Shown here piece by piece: positions 1 through 7,005 of a stretch of 64,000 nt of DNA. Position 1 is the stretch's first letter. Every line of letters begins with the position of its first letter. The notes below the pieces were generated by a model. It was not told where the DNA came from. It did no database searches and saw only the letters and a list, made by a program, of their open reading frames with translations. Position numbers and translations under genes: made by a program. Source of the stretch: Dolosigranulum pigrum ATCC 51524 (GTDB lineage Bacteria > Bacillota > Bacilli > Lactobacillales > Carnobacteriaceae_A); assembly GCF_000245815.1 (NCBI RefSeq), contig NZ_JH601103.1, positions 569,254-633,253 on the forward strand, given 5' to 3'.

Positions 1-411
1 ATTAAAAATGAAATATTGATAAAGAATTCCAATCGTATATAAAATAAGAATAGCCACAATCATGTGTAAAATCATTGTTAATAGAGAGGGACGTTTCTGT
101 GCGACCTTCCCAATGTATAAAGCGATGATAAGTGAACCAAGAAGGAAACCAAATGAAGGAGAAAGAACAGCTTGAAAGCCACCAGTTCCTCCCGCAAATA
201 CAGGAATACCAATCAATCCAATTAACACATAAAGAGCTAGGCTTAAAAATCCACGATAAGCTTTAAGTAATGCAGGAATAAGTAGCCAGAAAAAGACTTG
301 TAATGTAATGGGAATACCGATACCAACGGGAATAGCGACCAATGATGCTACGCAAAGCATAGCTGTTAGTACGGAAATATAGACTAAATCCTTTGTTGTT
401 AGAGTTCTCAT
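1..411 (-). CDS. bioY: BioY-type biotin transporter S component (3' end outside window)
   Basis: Reading leftward from an ATG at 411-409 (RBS AAAGGAG just upstream), 137 codons run off the window edge. The product is very hydrophobic, with several membrane helices. About residue 70 it carries the BioY signature: IGIPVFAGG followed by GTGGFQAVLSPSFGFLLG, a glycine-rich loop of the substrate-binding component. BioY is the membrane S component of ECF biotin importers and works with shared EcfA/EcfA'/EcfT subunits, none of which are in the window. The visible part agrees in length and motif order with the family; the C-terminal helices are missing only because the window ends. Identification is by motif recognition. 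Confidence 0.9.
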   Translation of the reverse strand, partial: MRTLTTKDLVYISVLTAMLCVASLVAIPVGIGIPITLQVFFWLLIPALLKAYRGFLSLALYVLIGLIGIPVFAGGTGGFQAVLSPSFGFLLGSLIIALYIGKVAQKRPSLLTMILHMIVAILILYTIGILYQYFIFN

Positions 412-450
412 TATTATCTCCTTTTGCTTTATTAGATTATTTCTAGAAAT

Positions 451-479
451 AGTATACTATATTTTAATTTGATATTCAA
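451..479 (-). promoter_or_regulatory. bioY promoter
   Basis: On the minus strand TTGAAT (479-474) and TATACT (456-451) are separated by exactly 17 bp and lie about 40 bp before the bioY start. The -10 region is inside a 12-bp palindrome ATAGTATACTAT, which could be an operator, but it does not match the usual BirA site that I know. Confidence 0.7.
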
Positions 480-582
480 ACTAGTTACTGAAAAATTTAA
501 TTAAAAAGATCTCATGTCTCTACTACGCATTAAGAGCTATTTCATGTATAATGAAAAAAAGTAATGGGGGAAGGGGACAGAA

Positions 583-1227
583 ATGACACCAAATAAAGAG
601 AATTTTTTAAAGGCTATTTACGAACTAGGTGGCATGTCTAAACTGATTAATAATAAAAGTTTGGCGGAATACTTGAATGTATCGGCTGCAGCGATTACGG
701 ATATGAATACGCGCTTGGTGAAGCAATCAATTATTACATATGAACCTTATAAAGGGGTAAAACTGACGGATAAAGGGGTTCGTATCGTTAATCAATTAAT
801 ACGGCGCCACCGTCTATGGGAAGTGTTCTTGGCAGAAAAATTAGGTTATGAGTGGGATGAAGTGCATACAGATGCTGATTTATTGGAACATATTTCTTCG
901 GATAAGTTAATTGAGCGCTTAGATGCTTTCTTAGGACACCCGACAGTTGATCCGCACGGGGACACCATTCCAACCTCAGATGGAGAAGTCATCGTTAATC
1001 AATATCATGCTTTAGTAGAATGCAAACAAGGTGAATCTTTCAAGGTGAAACAAGTCGATGATGATACTGAATTTTTAACTTATTTGACGGATAAAGGAAT
1101 CCAGTTGAACGAAACGTATCAAATTACGGAAATTGAACCGTACGAAGGCCCCATCACGTTAACGAATAACGATGAAGAAAATATTTTAGTCAGTTATAAA
1201 GCGGCATTTCGTATTTTTGGTCAATAA
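583..1227 (+). CDS. DtxR/MntR-family metal-dependent transcriptional regulator
   Basis: 214 residues, the length of streptococcal SloR/ScaR/MtsR proteins. Residues 1-60 form a winged helix (SLAEYLNVSAAAITDMNTRL is the helix-turn-helix). Residues 60-140 are the metal-binding dimerisation domain, with RRHRLWEVFL and DADLLEHISSD. In diphtheria DtxR the corresponding positions are C102-E105-H106; here the first is Asp, as in manganese-responsive members, so Mn(II) is the likelier co-repressor (inference). The C-terminal ~70 residues are the SH3/FeoA-like domain. RBS GGGGAAGGGG precedes ATG 583, and TATAAT sits at 547-552. The obvious candidate target is the mntABCD-type importer at 54.1-57.6 kb. 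Confidence 0.88.
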   Translation: MTPNKENFLKAIYELGGMSKLINNKSLAEYLNVSAAAITDMNTRLVKQSIITYEPYKGVKLTDKGVRIVNQLIRRHRLWEVFLAEKLGYEWDEVHTDADLLEHISSDKLIERLDAFLGHPTVDPHGDTIPTSDGEVIVNQYHALVECKQGESFKVKQVDDDTEFLTYLTDKGIQLNETYQITEIEPYEGPITLTNNDEENILVSYKAAFRIFGQ

Positions 1228-1236
1228 ATAAATCAT

Positions 1237-1283
1237 CACAATTGATTCAGAGAGCACTTATTCTGATGCGATTGTGGTTTTTT
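1237..1283 (+). terminator. Rho-independent terminator after the DtxR gene
   Basis: Arms 1237-1251 and 1262-1276 pair over 15 positions with three mismatches, followed by GTTTTTT. Confidence 0.7.
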
Positions 1284-1357
1284 ATGTTGGTAGGGAGTGG
1301 GTTATCGATTGTTTCCTGCCTAAAATTTACAATCCGATGACAAAGGGTGGCCGATAT

Positions 1358-1374
1358 TGTAGTTGGGATGTAAT
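1358..1374 (+). promoter_or_regulatory. Candidate WalR (YycF) box
   Basis: TGTAGT-N5-TGTAAT fits the WalR consensus TGTWAH-N5-TGTWAH at 11 of 12 positions. It lies about 45 bp upstream of the -10 of a pcsB-like gene, the classic WalRK target in streptococci. No WalRK genes are in the window. Confidence 0.5.
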
Positions 1375-1413
1375 AAATTGTTATCGAGCTGTCATAGAAT
1401 AGATCGGTTCTCC

Positions 1414-1422
1414 TGTTATAAT
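1414..1422 (+). promoter_or_regulatory. Extended -10 promoter of the pcsB-like gene
   Basis: TGTTATAAT is a full TGn extended -10. A leader of about 75 nt follows before the start codon. Confidence 0.6.
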
Positions 1423-1501
1423 GGTAGGTGTCGATTGGAAGACATTATGTTCAATCATGTAATCATTATATAGAATTATATAGATGAGGAGCATCTTAAC
1501 T

Positions 1502-2803
1502 ATGAAATTGAAAAACATTTTAAAAACAGCCTCCATTTTGGCTTTATTGACAGGACCGAGTGCTACTATGACAGTAGATCATGTTTATGCAGAAGAAGCT
1601 CAAGACAAAGTAGCAGATTCTGAAACTAACTTAGAAGATTTAAGACAACAAGTTCGGTCATCTGTTCAGACGATTGAAGATTTGAATAATGAACTTGTCC
1701 AGATTGATGAGACGATTGATGGCATCGAAGCAGAAATCGCACAAACAGAAGAGGATATTTCCCAGCAAGAAGCAATCATTCAGGACTACTTCGATCAAGC
1801 TAAATCACGCTTACAAAATATGCAATTATCTAATGTGAATGAGAATGCTGTCTTATCACTTCTTGAAGCTGAATCATTCCAAGACATCATTGCTCGCGTT
1901 AATGCGGTCGTTCAATTAACCCAAGCTAATTCAGATCAAATACAATCACTGCAAGCACAAAAAGATGAGCTCGACCAACTAGTGCAGTCACTTGAAACGA
2001 AACAAACAGATCTTTCTAACAAAAAAGAGACAATTGACGCAAAAAAACAATCAGTTCATACTGAAATAGCTGACTTGGAAAGATTAATTGAAGAGAATCG
2101 CGAAGATTTCGAGACGTTGAAAGAAGAGTCAGAGATAGTTGAGATTTGTCGTCGGGCTGAAGAACTAGTTGAAGAACGTCAAGCTGAGCAAGAAGTTCAG
2201 GAAGACGCATCTAGTAATGAAGAAGCTAAGCAAGTTGCAAGTCAATCAGCAGAAGAGACGCAACAGCCACAAGCTGAAGAGACTGTTGCAATAGAAGAGA
2301 ACGAAGAACCGGCTGAACCAACTGATGATTCGGCAGCTGAACAGTCAGTGGAAGAACCTCAAGTGACAGAAACTGAACCGGCAGAGGCTGAACAATCACA
2401 ACCAGAGCCAGAGACACAAAAACAGCCTGACCAACAAGTGCAAGAAGAATCACAAACACAGACAGAACCAGAAGTACAAGAAGAACCAATACAACCACAA
2501 GCAGCTGTCCCAACAACTGCTCAATATTCAATTGATGATTTAGAATTTCAAGGGGTCATTAATGCACTTGGGAAGAAATGGACGTTCTATTCAGAACGTG
2601 TCCTACCCGGTGGCGGATTGAACATTCCTGGTCGTCACACAGCAGATGGATTCGTTCGCGATGGTGAAGGCTATATCGTCTTAGCTGCCAGCAGTAGTGT
2701 CGGTCACGGAACGATTATTGATACACCATTCGGCAGTCAAGGAAAAGTATACGATACGTGCGCAAGCTGTCACGCTGGTTGGTTCGACGTCTACACGCGA
2801 TAA
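1502..2803 (+). CDS. Secreted coiled-coil cell-wall protein, PcsB-like N-terminus
   Basis: ATG 1502 is preferred over the in-frame ATG 1484, because GAGGAG at 1486-1491 lies 10 nt ahead of it. Product 433 residues: a Sec signal peptide (MKLKNILKTAS..., predicted cleavage after VYA), then ~200 residues of heptad coiled coil (LEDLRQQVRSSVQTIEDLNN onward) like the N-terminal domain of PcsB/CwlO-type hydrolases that dock on FtsEX. A ~110-residue Glu/Gln/Pro-rich linker follows. The C-terminal ~90 residues (KWTFYSERVLPGGGLNIPG, then HGTIIDTPFGSQGKVYDTC and WFDVYTR) form a small beta domain resembling 3D/double-psi-barrel wall hydrolase domains. There is no CHAP domain, so it is not a canonical PcsB. 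Predicted role: peptidoglycan remodelling outside the cell. Confidence 0.78.
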   Translation: MKLKNILKTASILALLTGPSATMTVDHVYAEEAQDKVADSETNLEDLRQQVRSSVQTIEDLNNELVQIDETIDGIEAEIAQTEEDISQQEAIIQDYFDQAKSRLQNMQLSNVNENAVLSLLEAESFQDIIARVNAVVQLTQANSDQIQSLQAQKDELDQLVQSLETKQTDLSNKKETIDAKKQSVHTEIADLERLIEENREDFETLKEESEIVEICRRAEELVEERQAEQEVQEDASSNEEAKQVASQSAEETQQPQAEETVAIEENEEPAEPTDDSAAEQSVEEPQVTETEPAEAEQSQPEPETQKQPDQQVQEESQTQTEPEVQEEPIQPQAAVPTTAQYSIDDLEFQGVINALGKKWTFYSERVLPGGGLNIPGRHTADGFVRDGEGYIVLAASSSVGHGTIIDTPFGSQGKVYDTCASCHAGWFDVYTR

Positions 2804-2826
2804 AATAATATAATACATGTATAGAT

Positions 2827-2901
2827 ACCACATCGATTGTTGTCGTGAGAGTTGCTATGACAGGCAGCTTCTCCTATCGACACATCTGTTGTGGTGTTTT
2901 T
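2827..2901 (+). terminator. Probable terminator after the PcsB-like gene
   Basis: ACCACA at 2827-2832 pairs with TGTGGT at 2890-2895, followed by GTTTTT. The inner arms pair imperfectly and the loop is long. Confidence 0.45.
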
Positions 2902-2961
2902 CTAATAAATAAAATTATGTGATTTCTCAAATAATGTGGTAAGACCAATTTAAATGAAAAA

Positions 2962-3098
2962 ATGAGAATATTCCAAGCTACTCATTTCCCATGTACTAGA
3001 TGCTTCGTTCGTCTTGAAGAAGAACTCGATAACATCAATAAGCAATTGGACTTTTAAATACGATTATAGAGGCATATTCTGAGGCAATTGACTATTGA
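2962..3098 (+). pseudogene. 3' remnant of an unidentified gene
   Basis: An ORF from ATG 2962 reads LEEELDNINKQLDF and then stops. If the T-run at 3053-3056 had one more T, the frame would continue LNTIIEAYSEAIDY to a TGA at 3096-3098, just ahead of a terminator. The helical, Leu/Glu-rich text looks like the C-terminus of a small regulator, but I cannot name the family. It has no good RBS. Probably a decayed gene at the left edge of the lantibiotic island. Confidence 0.35.
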
Positions 3099-3110
3099 TA
3101 ATGTCTAACA

Positions 3111-3155
3111 ACTCCTTGAATGACGTACAACAGCACGTCACTTGGGGTATTTTTT
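3111..3155 (+). terminator. Terminator at the left edge of the lantibiotic island
   Basis: TGACGT (3121-3126) pairs with ACGTCA (3135-3140). ACTCC/GGGGT extends the stem after an internal loop, and ATTTTTT follows. It lies 12 nt after the remnant's stop codon. Between here and 3195 I see nothing else. Confidence 0.55.
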
Positions 3156-3192
3156 GCACTTTGTGATTTTTTTTGTGAAATTTTAGTTTTAA

Positions 3193-3223
3193 AATTGTAT
3201 ACAATTAAATAATATGGTACAAT
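3193..3223 (+). promoter_or_regulatory. Lantibiotic operon promoter with palindromic operator
   Basis: TTGTAT (3195-3200), a 17-bp spacer and TACAAT (3218-3223) form a plausible sigma-A promoter. The -35 is embedded in the perfect 14-bp palindrome AATTGTATACAATT (3193-3206), the kind of site bound by GntR-family dimers. The following ~280 bases, an AT-rich leader up to lanF, hold no gene that I can support. Confidence 0.5.
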
Positions 3224-3506
3224 TTAATCATTAATAAGTATTCGCTTTCATATGTATTTTAGAACTGAGAAACTCACAAGTGAAAAATATTATTTTTTGA
3301 TTTATATACAGTAGTTAAGATAAGTGAGGATAGAGCATAAGGTAATATATCAATTTGGTGAAGTGTTGAGATTAATGATAAGGTCAAAAGGAAATATTTT
3401 TAATGACAGGTATATATGTATAACAATTTGTGCTAATAATCCATGAATAAGATATAAATTTTTAACTTAATTTAAATTTGAGAGGAGTGAGTAACACTTT
3501 TGTGTT

Positions 3507-4424
3507 ATGTACTATATGAAAAACGTAATAGAAATTAATAATTTGACGAAATCGTACGACAATGTAGCTGTTATTAAATCAATTAATATAAATATAGTTG
3601 AAGGGACTATTCATGCTTTACTTGGGAAGAATGGCGCTGGAAAAACAACAATACTGAAAAGTATATTAGGCTTAATTAAACCAACTAGTGGAAGTATATT
3701 TATTCTAGGAGAAAATCAATTGACGGAAAAAGGAAGAAATGTTCTGAAACAAGTTGGTTGTATGATAGAAACACCGGGTTTTTACCCTAACTTAACTGGA
3801 ACAGAAAATCTGTCAATTTTTGCAAAACTTAGAGAGTTAGATAAACAAGCAGTACAAGAAGCATTAACTATAGTAAATCTTCCATACGCAGATTCAAAAA
3901 AATTCAAAGAATATTCTTTAGGAATGAAACAACGATTAGCTATTGCAAATGCGATTATGCATGATCCGGATATCTTAATTTTGGACGAACCAACAAATGG
4001 TTTGGACCCATCAGGCGTTATTGAAATTAGAGAATTATGTAAAGAGATGAAAAGACAAGGAAAAACATTACTTATTTCTAGTCATATTCTTTCTGAAGTG
4101 GAACAAGTAGCAGATGAAGTGAGTATTATTGATGAGGGAGAGCTTGTTAAATATATAAATCTAAAAAAAATGAATGAAAATAGCCAAGTTACTATTCATA
4201 TTTTTACATCTAATTTTGATAAAGTAAAATCAGTATTATTAGAAGCAGGAGTTAGCCAACATAATATGATAAATACAGCAAAAGGAGTACGATTGCTTTC
4301 TAAAGATATGGATATATCTGAAGTAAATAAATTACTAACCCAAAATGATGTCGATATCGAGGGAATTATGAGGGAGAAATTGACATTAGAAGAACAATTT
4401 CAACGTGTAACAGAAACGAGGTAA
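3507..4424 (+). CDS. lanF: Lantibiotic immunity ABC transporter, ATP-binding subunit (LanF/BcrA type)
   Basis: 305 residues. The nucleotide-binding domain holds Walker A GKNGAGKTT (about 40-48), the signature YSLGMKQRL (about 140), Walker B ILILDEPTNGLD and the switch histidine in LLISSHILSEV. A ~90-residue C-terminal extension is typical of BcrA/LanF proteins. With the two permeases behind it, the protein should expel the lantibiotic from the producer membrane (family knowledge). The start is unusual: AGAGGAG at 3481-3487 is 19 nt from ATG 3507 (28 nt from ATG 3516), and a hairpin TAACAC/GTGTTA fills the gap. An in-frame TAA at 3492 excludes earlier starts. First gene of the operon; strongly AT-rich compared with the flanks. 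Confidence 0.88.
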   Translation: MYYMKNVIEINNLTKSYDNVAVIKSININIVEGTIHALLGKNGAGKTTILKSILGLIKPTSGSIFILGENQLTEKGRNVLKQVGCMIETPGFYPNLTGTENLSIFAKLRELDKQAVQEALTIVNLPYADSKKFKEYSLGMKQRLAIANAIMHDPDILILDEPTNGLDPSGVIEIRELCKEMKRQGKTLLISSHILSEVEQVADEVSIIDEGELVKYINLKKMNENSQVTIHIFTSNFDKVKSVLLEAGVSQHNMINTAKGVRLLSKDMDISEVNKLLTQNDVDIEGIMREKLTLEEQFQRVTETR

Positions 4425-4428
4425 TTTA

Positions 4429-5163
4429 ATGTTAGATTTAGTATCGACGGAGATAACAAAAATAACTCGAATGAAACAAATGTGGGTATATGCAAGCGTA
4501 TTAGGGATTTATATTACGATGATGTCGGTGTACACTGCCCAAGCAGTTGGATTATTTGATCAATTTATTCATTTATACAAATTTTCATTAAGTTATACAG
4601 GATTTCTATTATTACCATTTATTTTATTGTCTTTGAGTAGTAGCACAATTTCAGATGATTATCGTAATGAAGTTATGAAAAATTTAACGGTTATTCCAAT
4701 TTCCAAACAAAAAATAATTGCCGCTAAATTAATTGCCATTTATATTGTTTTGAGTGTTGCTATGGTAATGATTTGGATAAGTGTTTGTGTAATTGGGTAT
4801 GTAACAAGGTTTCGATTTAGTATGACATGGCTATTGATTTTCCGGTATCTGTGGTTATGTATTTTAACTTCACTTGTGATTTTTTTATCAATGCTACCTG
4901 TTACACTGATATCCGTAGCCACAAAGGGAAATGTTGTTATAACTAATTTAATTGGAAGCATGTATATTATTGCATCATTCTTTTTAACAAATTTCATGAA
5001 CGGGATTATCCCTTTGGCTACAGCTCCGCATATAATTTGGTATGGTAGTATGGAAGGTGTCGAAGTTAATAGCAATATTGCACTAATGGTTATTAGTATA
5101 ATTTTCTATACAATCATCGTTCTTTTTGCCATGAATAAAATTTTGAAGAAGCAAGAGTTATGA
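4429..5163 (+). CDS. lanE: Lantibiotic immunity ABC transporter permease (LanE type)
   Basis: 244 residues, about six membrane helices, beginning 5 nt after the lanF stop with its RBS (GAGG) inside the end of lanF, so translation is probably coupled. The ABC-2 fold is suggested by the N-terminal cytoplasmic segment, followed by helices at about 20-40, 55-75, 100-130, 140-165, 170-190 and 215-235. SSTISDDYRNEVMKNLTVIP before the third helix is the usual cytosolic loop of LanE/MutE permeases. The pair LanE/LanG forms the membrane channel driven by LanF. The E/G assignment rests on order only. Confidence 0.8.
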   Translation: MLDLVSTEITKITRMKQMWVYASVLGIYITMMSVYTAQAVGLFDQFIHLYKFSLSYTGFLLLPFILLSLSSSTISDDYRNEVMKNLTVIPISKQKIIAAKLIAIYIVLSVAMVMIWISVCVIGYVTRFRFSMTWLLIFRYLWLCILTSLVIFLSMLPVTLISVATKGNVVITNLIGSMYIIASFFLTNFMNGIIPLATAPHIIWYGSMEGVEVNSNIALMVISIIFYTIIVLFAMNKILKKQEL

Positions 5164-5182
5164 TCTTTCGGAGGTATTGTAG

Positions 5183-5899
5183 ATGGTATTAGAATTTAAA
5201 AAAATGAAGCGGAGTAAGTTGATTATTGTTTTAATTTTGATTGTAGTGCTCAATATAGGAATTCACTATCTAATGGGTAATGTAAAATATGTGGGCATCC
5301 CTTATGCTGCTGAACCCGGATGGACTTTACAGAATACATTGATTGTGGGGACGTATTATCTTCTACTGCCAGTATTCACATTAATTGGATCAGCGTCTTT
5401 TATAATTGAGCGAGAGAATAGTGTTTACATAAATATTTTAACAATTCCTGTTCGAAAAAGTCATTTAATTTTGAATAAATCTAAATTTATTTGGGTTGTA
5501 AGTATGATATTTACATCAAGTATATTTGTGTTTACATTAGTATTAGAAAAAATACACAGTAATATATTAACTCAGGAAATTGTATTAAAGTATTTATTTG
5601 AATATGTCGTGCACTCTAATGGTCTGTATGTGATTGCAATGTTAATTTTGTCGGTCATAATTTACATGGATTATAATATGCAACTAGCTGTTATGGTAGG
5701 GTTTGTAAGTTCTTTTGTCAGTGTTTTTATAGAACAAACGGCAATATCCTATTTATACCCTGTAAATGCATTATTTAATATTTCAGGATTTAAGGAGTCA
5801 AATCTATATGAGTATAGTTCATCGGTTGTTATTTTGTGCGTGATAGCAATTTGTGCAGTGTTCATTTATAAAAAAATAGCACAACAAGAATCATGGTAA
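5183..5899 (+). CDS. lanG: Lantibiotic immunity ABC transporter permease (LanG type)
   Basis: 238 residues with about six membrane helices. RBS GGAGG (5170-5174) lies 8 nt before ATG 5183, and the gene starts 19 nt after the lanE stop. Like LanE it opens with a short amphipathic segment (EFKKMKRSKLIIV) and has the ERENSVYINILTIPVRKSHL loop after the second helix; ERE...TIPV is typical of LanG/MutG. Predicted to pair with LanE in the plasma membrane. The gene is followed after 48 bp by the precursor gene, so immunity is transcribed before the toxin. Confidence 0.8.
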   Translation: MVLEFKKMKRSKLIIVLILIVVLNIGIHYLMGNVKYVGIPYAAEPGWTLQNTLIVGTYYLLLPVFTLIGSASFIIERENSVYINILTIPVRKSHLILNKSKFIWVVSMIFTSSIFVFTLVLEKIHSNILTQEIVLKYLFEYVVHSNGLYVIAMLILSVIIYMDYNMQLAVMVGFVSSFVSVFIEQTAISYLYPVNALFNISGFKESNLYEYSSSVVILCVIAICAVFIYKKIAQQESW

Positions 5900-5947
5900 A
5901 TATAGCATAAATGCTTATTTATAAATTAAATGAGAGGAGGAAATATT

Positions 5948-6175
5948 ATGAAGAACAAAGTGAACAACTGGAAGACACCTGTATATGAGAAAGAAGAGGA
6001 CTACGATAATCCAGCAGGAGATATTTTCAGAGAATTGAAGAGTGACGATATTGATAAAGTAATGGCATCAGGCACAGCTAATACTTACTGTCGTTGTTAT
6101 TCAGGAAGACATTCATGTGGTCGTGCTTGTACGATTACTGCTGAATGTCCAGTATTTACTGTAGCGTGCTGTTAA
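5948..6175 (+). CDS. lanA: Class II lantibiotic precursor peptide (mersacidin/plantaricin C-like core)
   Basis: RBS GAGAGGAGG ends 7 nt before ATG 5948; an earlier in-frame ATG at 5930 precedes the RBS and is not used. Product 75 residues. The leader (1-41) is Cys-free and acidic, with the class II motif NPAGDIFREL followed by KSDDIDKVMAS; aligned to the lacticin 481 leader, the double-glycine position is occupied by AS (or SG). The 34-residue core has 7 Cys and 7 Ser/Thr: a Cys/Arg-rich N-terminal half (YCRCYSGRHSCGRAC) and a C-terminal half CTITAECPVFTVACC. CTxTxEC is the lipid-II-binding ring of mersacidin, plantaricin C and the alpha peptides of two-component lantibiotics, so inhibition of wall synthesis is inferred. 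LanM should dehydrate and cyclise it; LanT should cut and export it. Confidence 0.93.
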   Translation: MKNKVNNWKTPVYEKEEDYDNPAGDIFRELKSDDIDKVMASGTANTYCRCYSGRHSCGRACTITAECPVFTVACC

Positions 6176-6181
6176 TAAGAT

Positions 6182-6221
6182 TGTGTGAGGAGGTGTACTA
6201 CAGGTATTTCCTCCTCGCGTA
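6182..6221 (+). promoter_or_regulatory. Intercistronic hairpin between lanA and lanM
   Basis: GAGGAGG (6187-6193) pairs with CCTCCTC (6210-6216). Wobble pairs extend the stem to about 12 bp; the loop is 16 nt. There is no U-run, so it is more likely an RNA processing or partial attenuation element. Such elements keep precursor mRNA in excess over lanM mRNA in many lantibiotic operons. Confidence 0.65.
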
Positions 6222-6261
6222 CATATAGAGAAGAAAATACTGTTTTCGGGAGGTAAAATGA

Positions 6262-7005
6262 ATGAAATTGATAGATAAGTTTAAAAATGGTTTATATTCT
6301 TTTGAAAGAGATATTCAGCATGATGAGACTAATAATTATAAATCAGAAAACAGGTTACAGTATTGGAAAAAATTTCTAGGTGTTAACGAAAGAGAAATTG
6401 AGAATATTTTATCCAATGGATTAGGGATAAATACAGCTAATTTAAACGAATTATTATCGGAAAATGATAATTTCTCATGCAAAGTTACTGAAACGAATGT
6501 ATTGTGGAACCAATTGATTCACGACTTACAAGTCCTTTCCATTGAATCTATTATTTTACCTGAATTTTATATAATAGGAGATATTGGGCAAAAAGAACTA
6601 CCAATGTTTTATGGTTTTCATGAACCATTTTTAAAATTAGCGATATTAAGATTTGAAAACTATTGGAAAAATATTCCCGGTATATCAGATAATGTATTTA
6701 ATAAATTATTAATCTATTTATATGACCAATTAGCCGAAATTTCATATAGAACTCTTATTTTAGAATTAAATATAGCTAGAGAAGAAAACAAACTAGCAGG
6801 AGAAACATCTGAGGAAAGATATAATTATTTTTCGACTCAATACTTAAGTGATAATTATTGGTTGATTTTAGAGGAATACCCTGTAATGTTCAGGTTGATG
6901 TGTGAGGCAACTCAAAAATGGATAAATAATACAACACGATTTATAGATAGAATTTTGTCAGATAAAGATGATTTAGAAAAACTTTTAAAATTGAGGGAGA
7001 ATTAA
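6262..7005 (+). CDS. lanM: LanM lanthionine synthetase, N-terminal part (split by -1 frameshift)
   Basis: ATG 6262 has GGGAGG 8 nt upstream; ATG 6258 gives only a six-codon frame. 247 residues, ending ILSDKDDLEKLLKLREN then TAA. It matches the start of the LanM dehydratase domain, including EFYIIGDIGQKELPMFYGFHEP and TRFIDRILSDKDDLEKLL, the latter being where LanM proteins normally run into SD-HN-GG. The frame breaks at the heptamer T TTA AAA (6984-6990), read exactly as X XXY YYZ in this frame. A -1 shift there continues IEGELNSIELNTSDVHNGG into the next ORF and restores a full LanM of about 1,075 residues. A single missing A in the A4 run would look identical. Confidence 0.88.
   Translation: MKLIDKFKNGLYSFERDIQHDETNNYKSENRLQYWKKFLGVNEREIENILSNGLGINTANLNELLSENDNFSCKVTETNVLWNQLIHDLQVLSIESIILPEFYIIGDIGQKELPMFYGFHEPFLKLAILRFENYWKNIPGISDNVFNKLLIYLYDQLAEISYRTLILELNIAREENKLAGETSEERYNYFSTQYLSDNYWLILEEYPVMFRLMCEATQKWINNTTRFIDRILSDKDDLEKLLKLREN

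Noticed and set aside
2226..2531. Minus-strand 101-codon Leu/Val-rich frame
   Set aside because: Antisense of the Glu/Gln/Pro-rich linker of the PcsB-like protein; it mirrors that composition.
3379..3444. Possible 22-codon peptide before lanF
   Set aside because: No RBS, no leader-like motif and no similarity to lanA; AT-rich DNA gives such frames often.
6258..6278. Alternative lanM start ATG 6258
   Set aside because: It reads MNEIDR and stops; the overlapping ATG 6262 has the right RBS spacing and the long frame.
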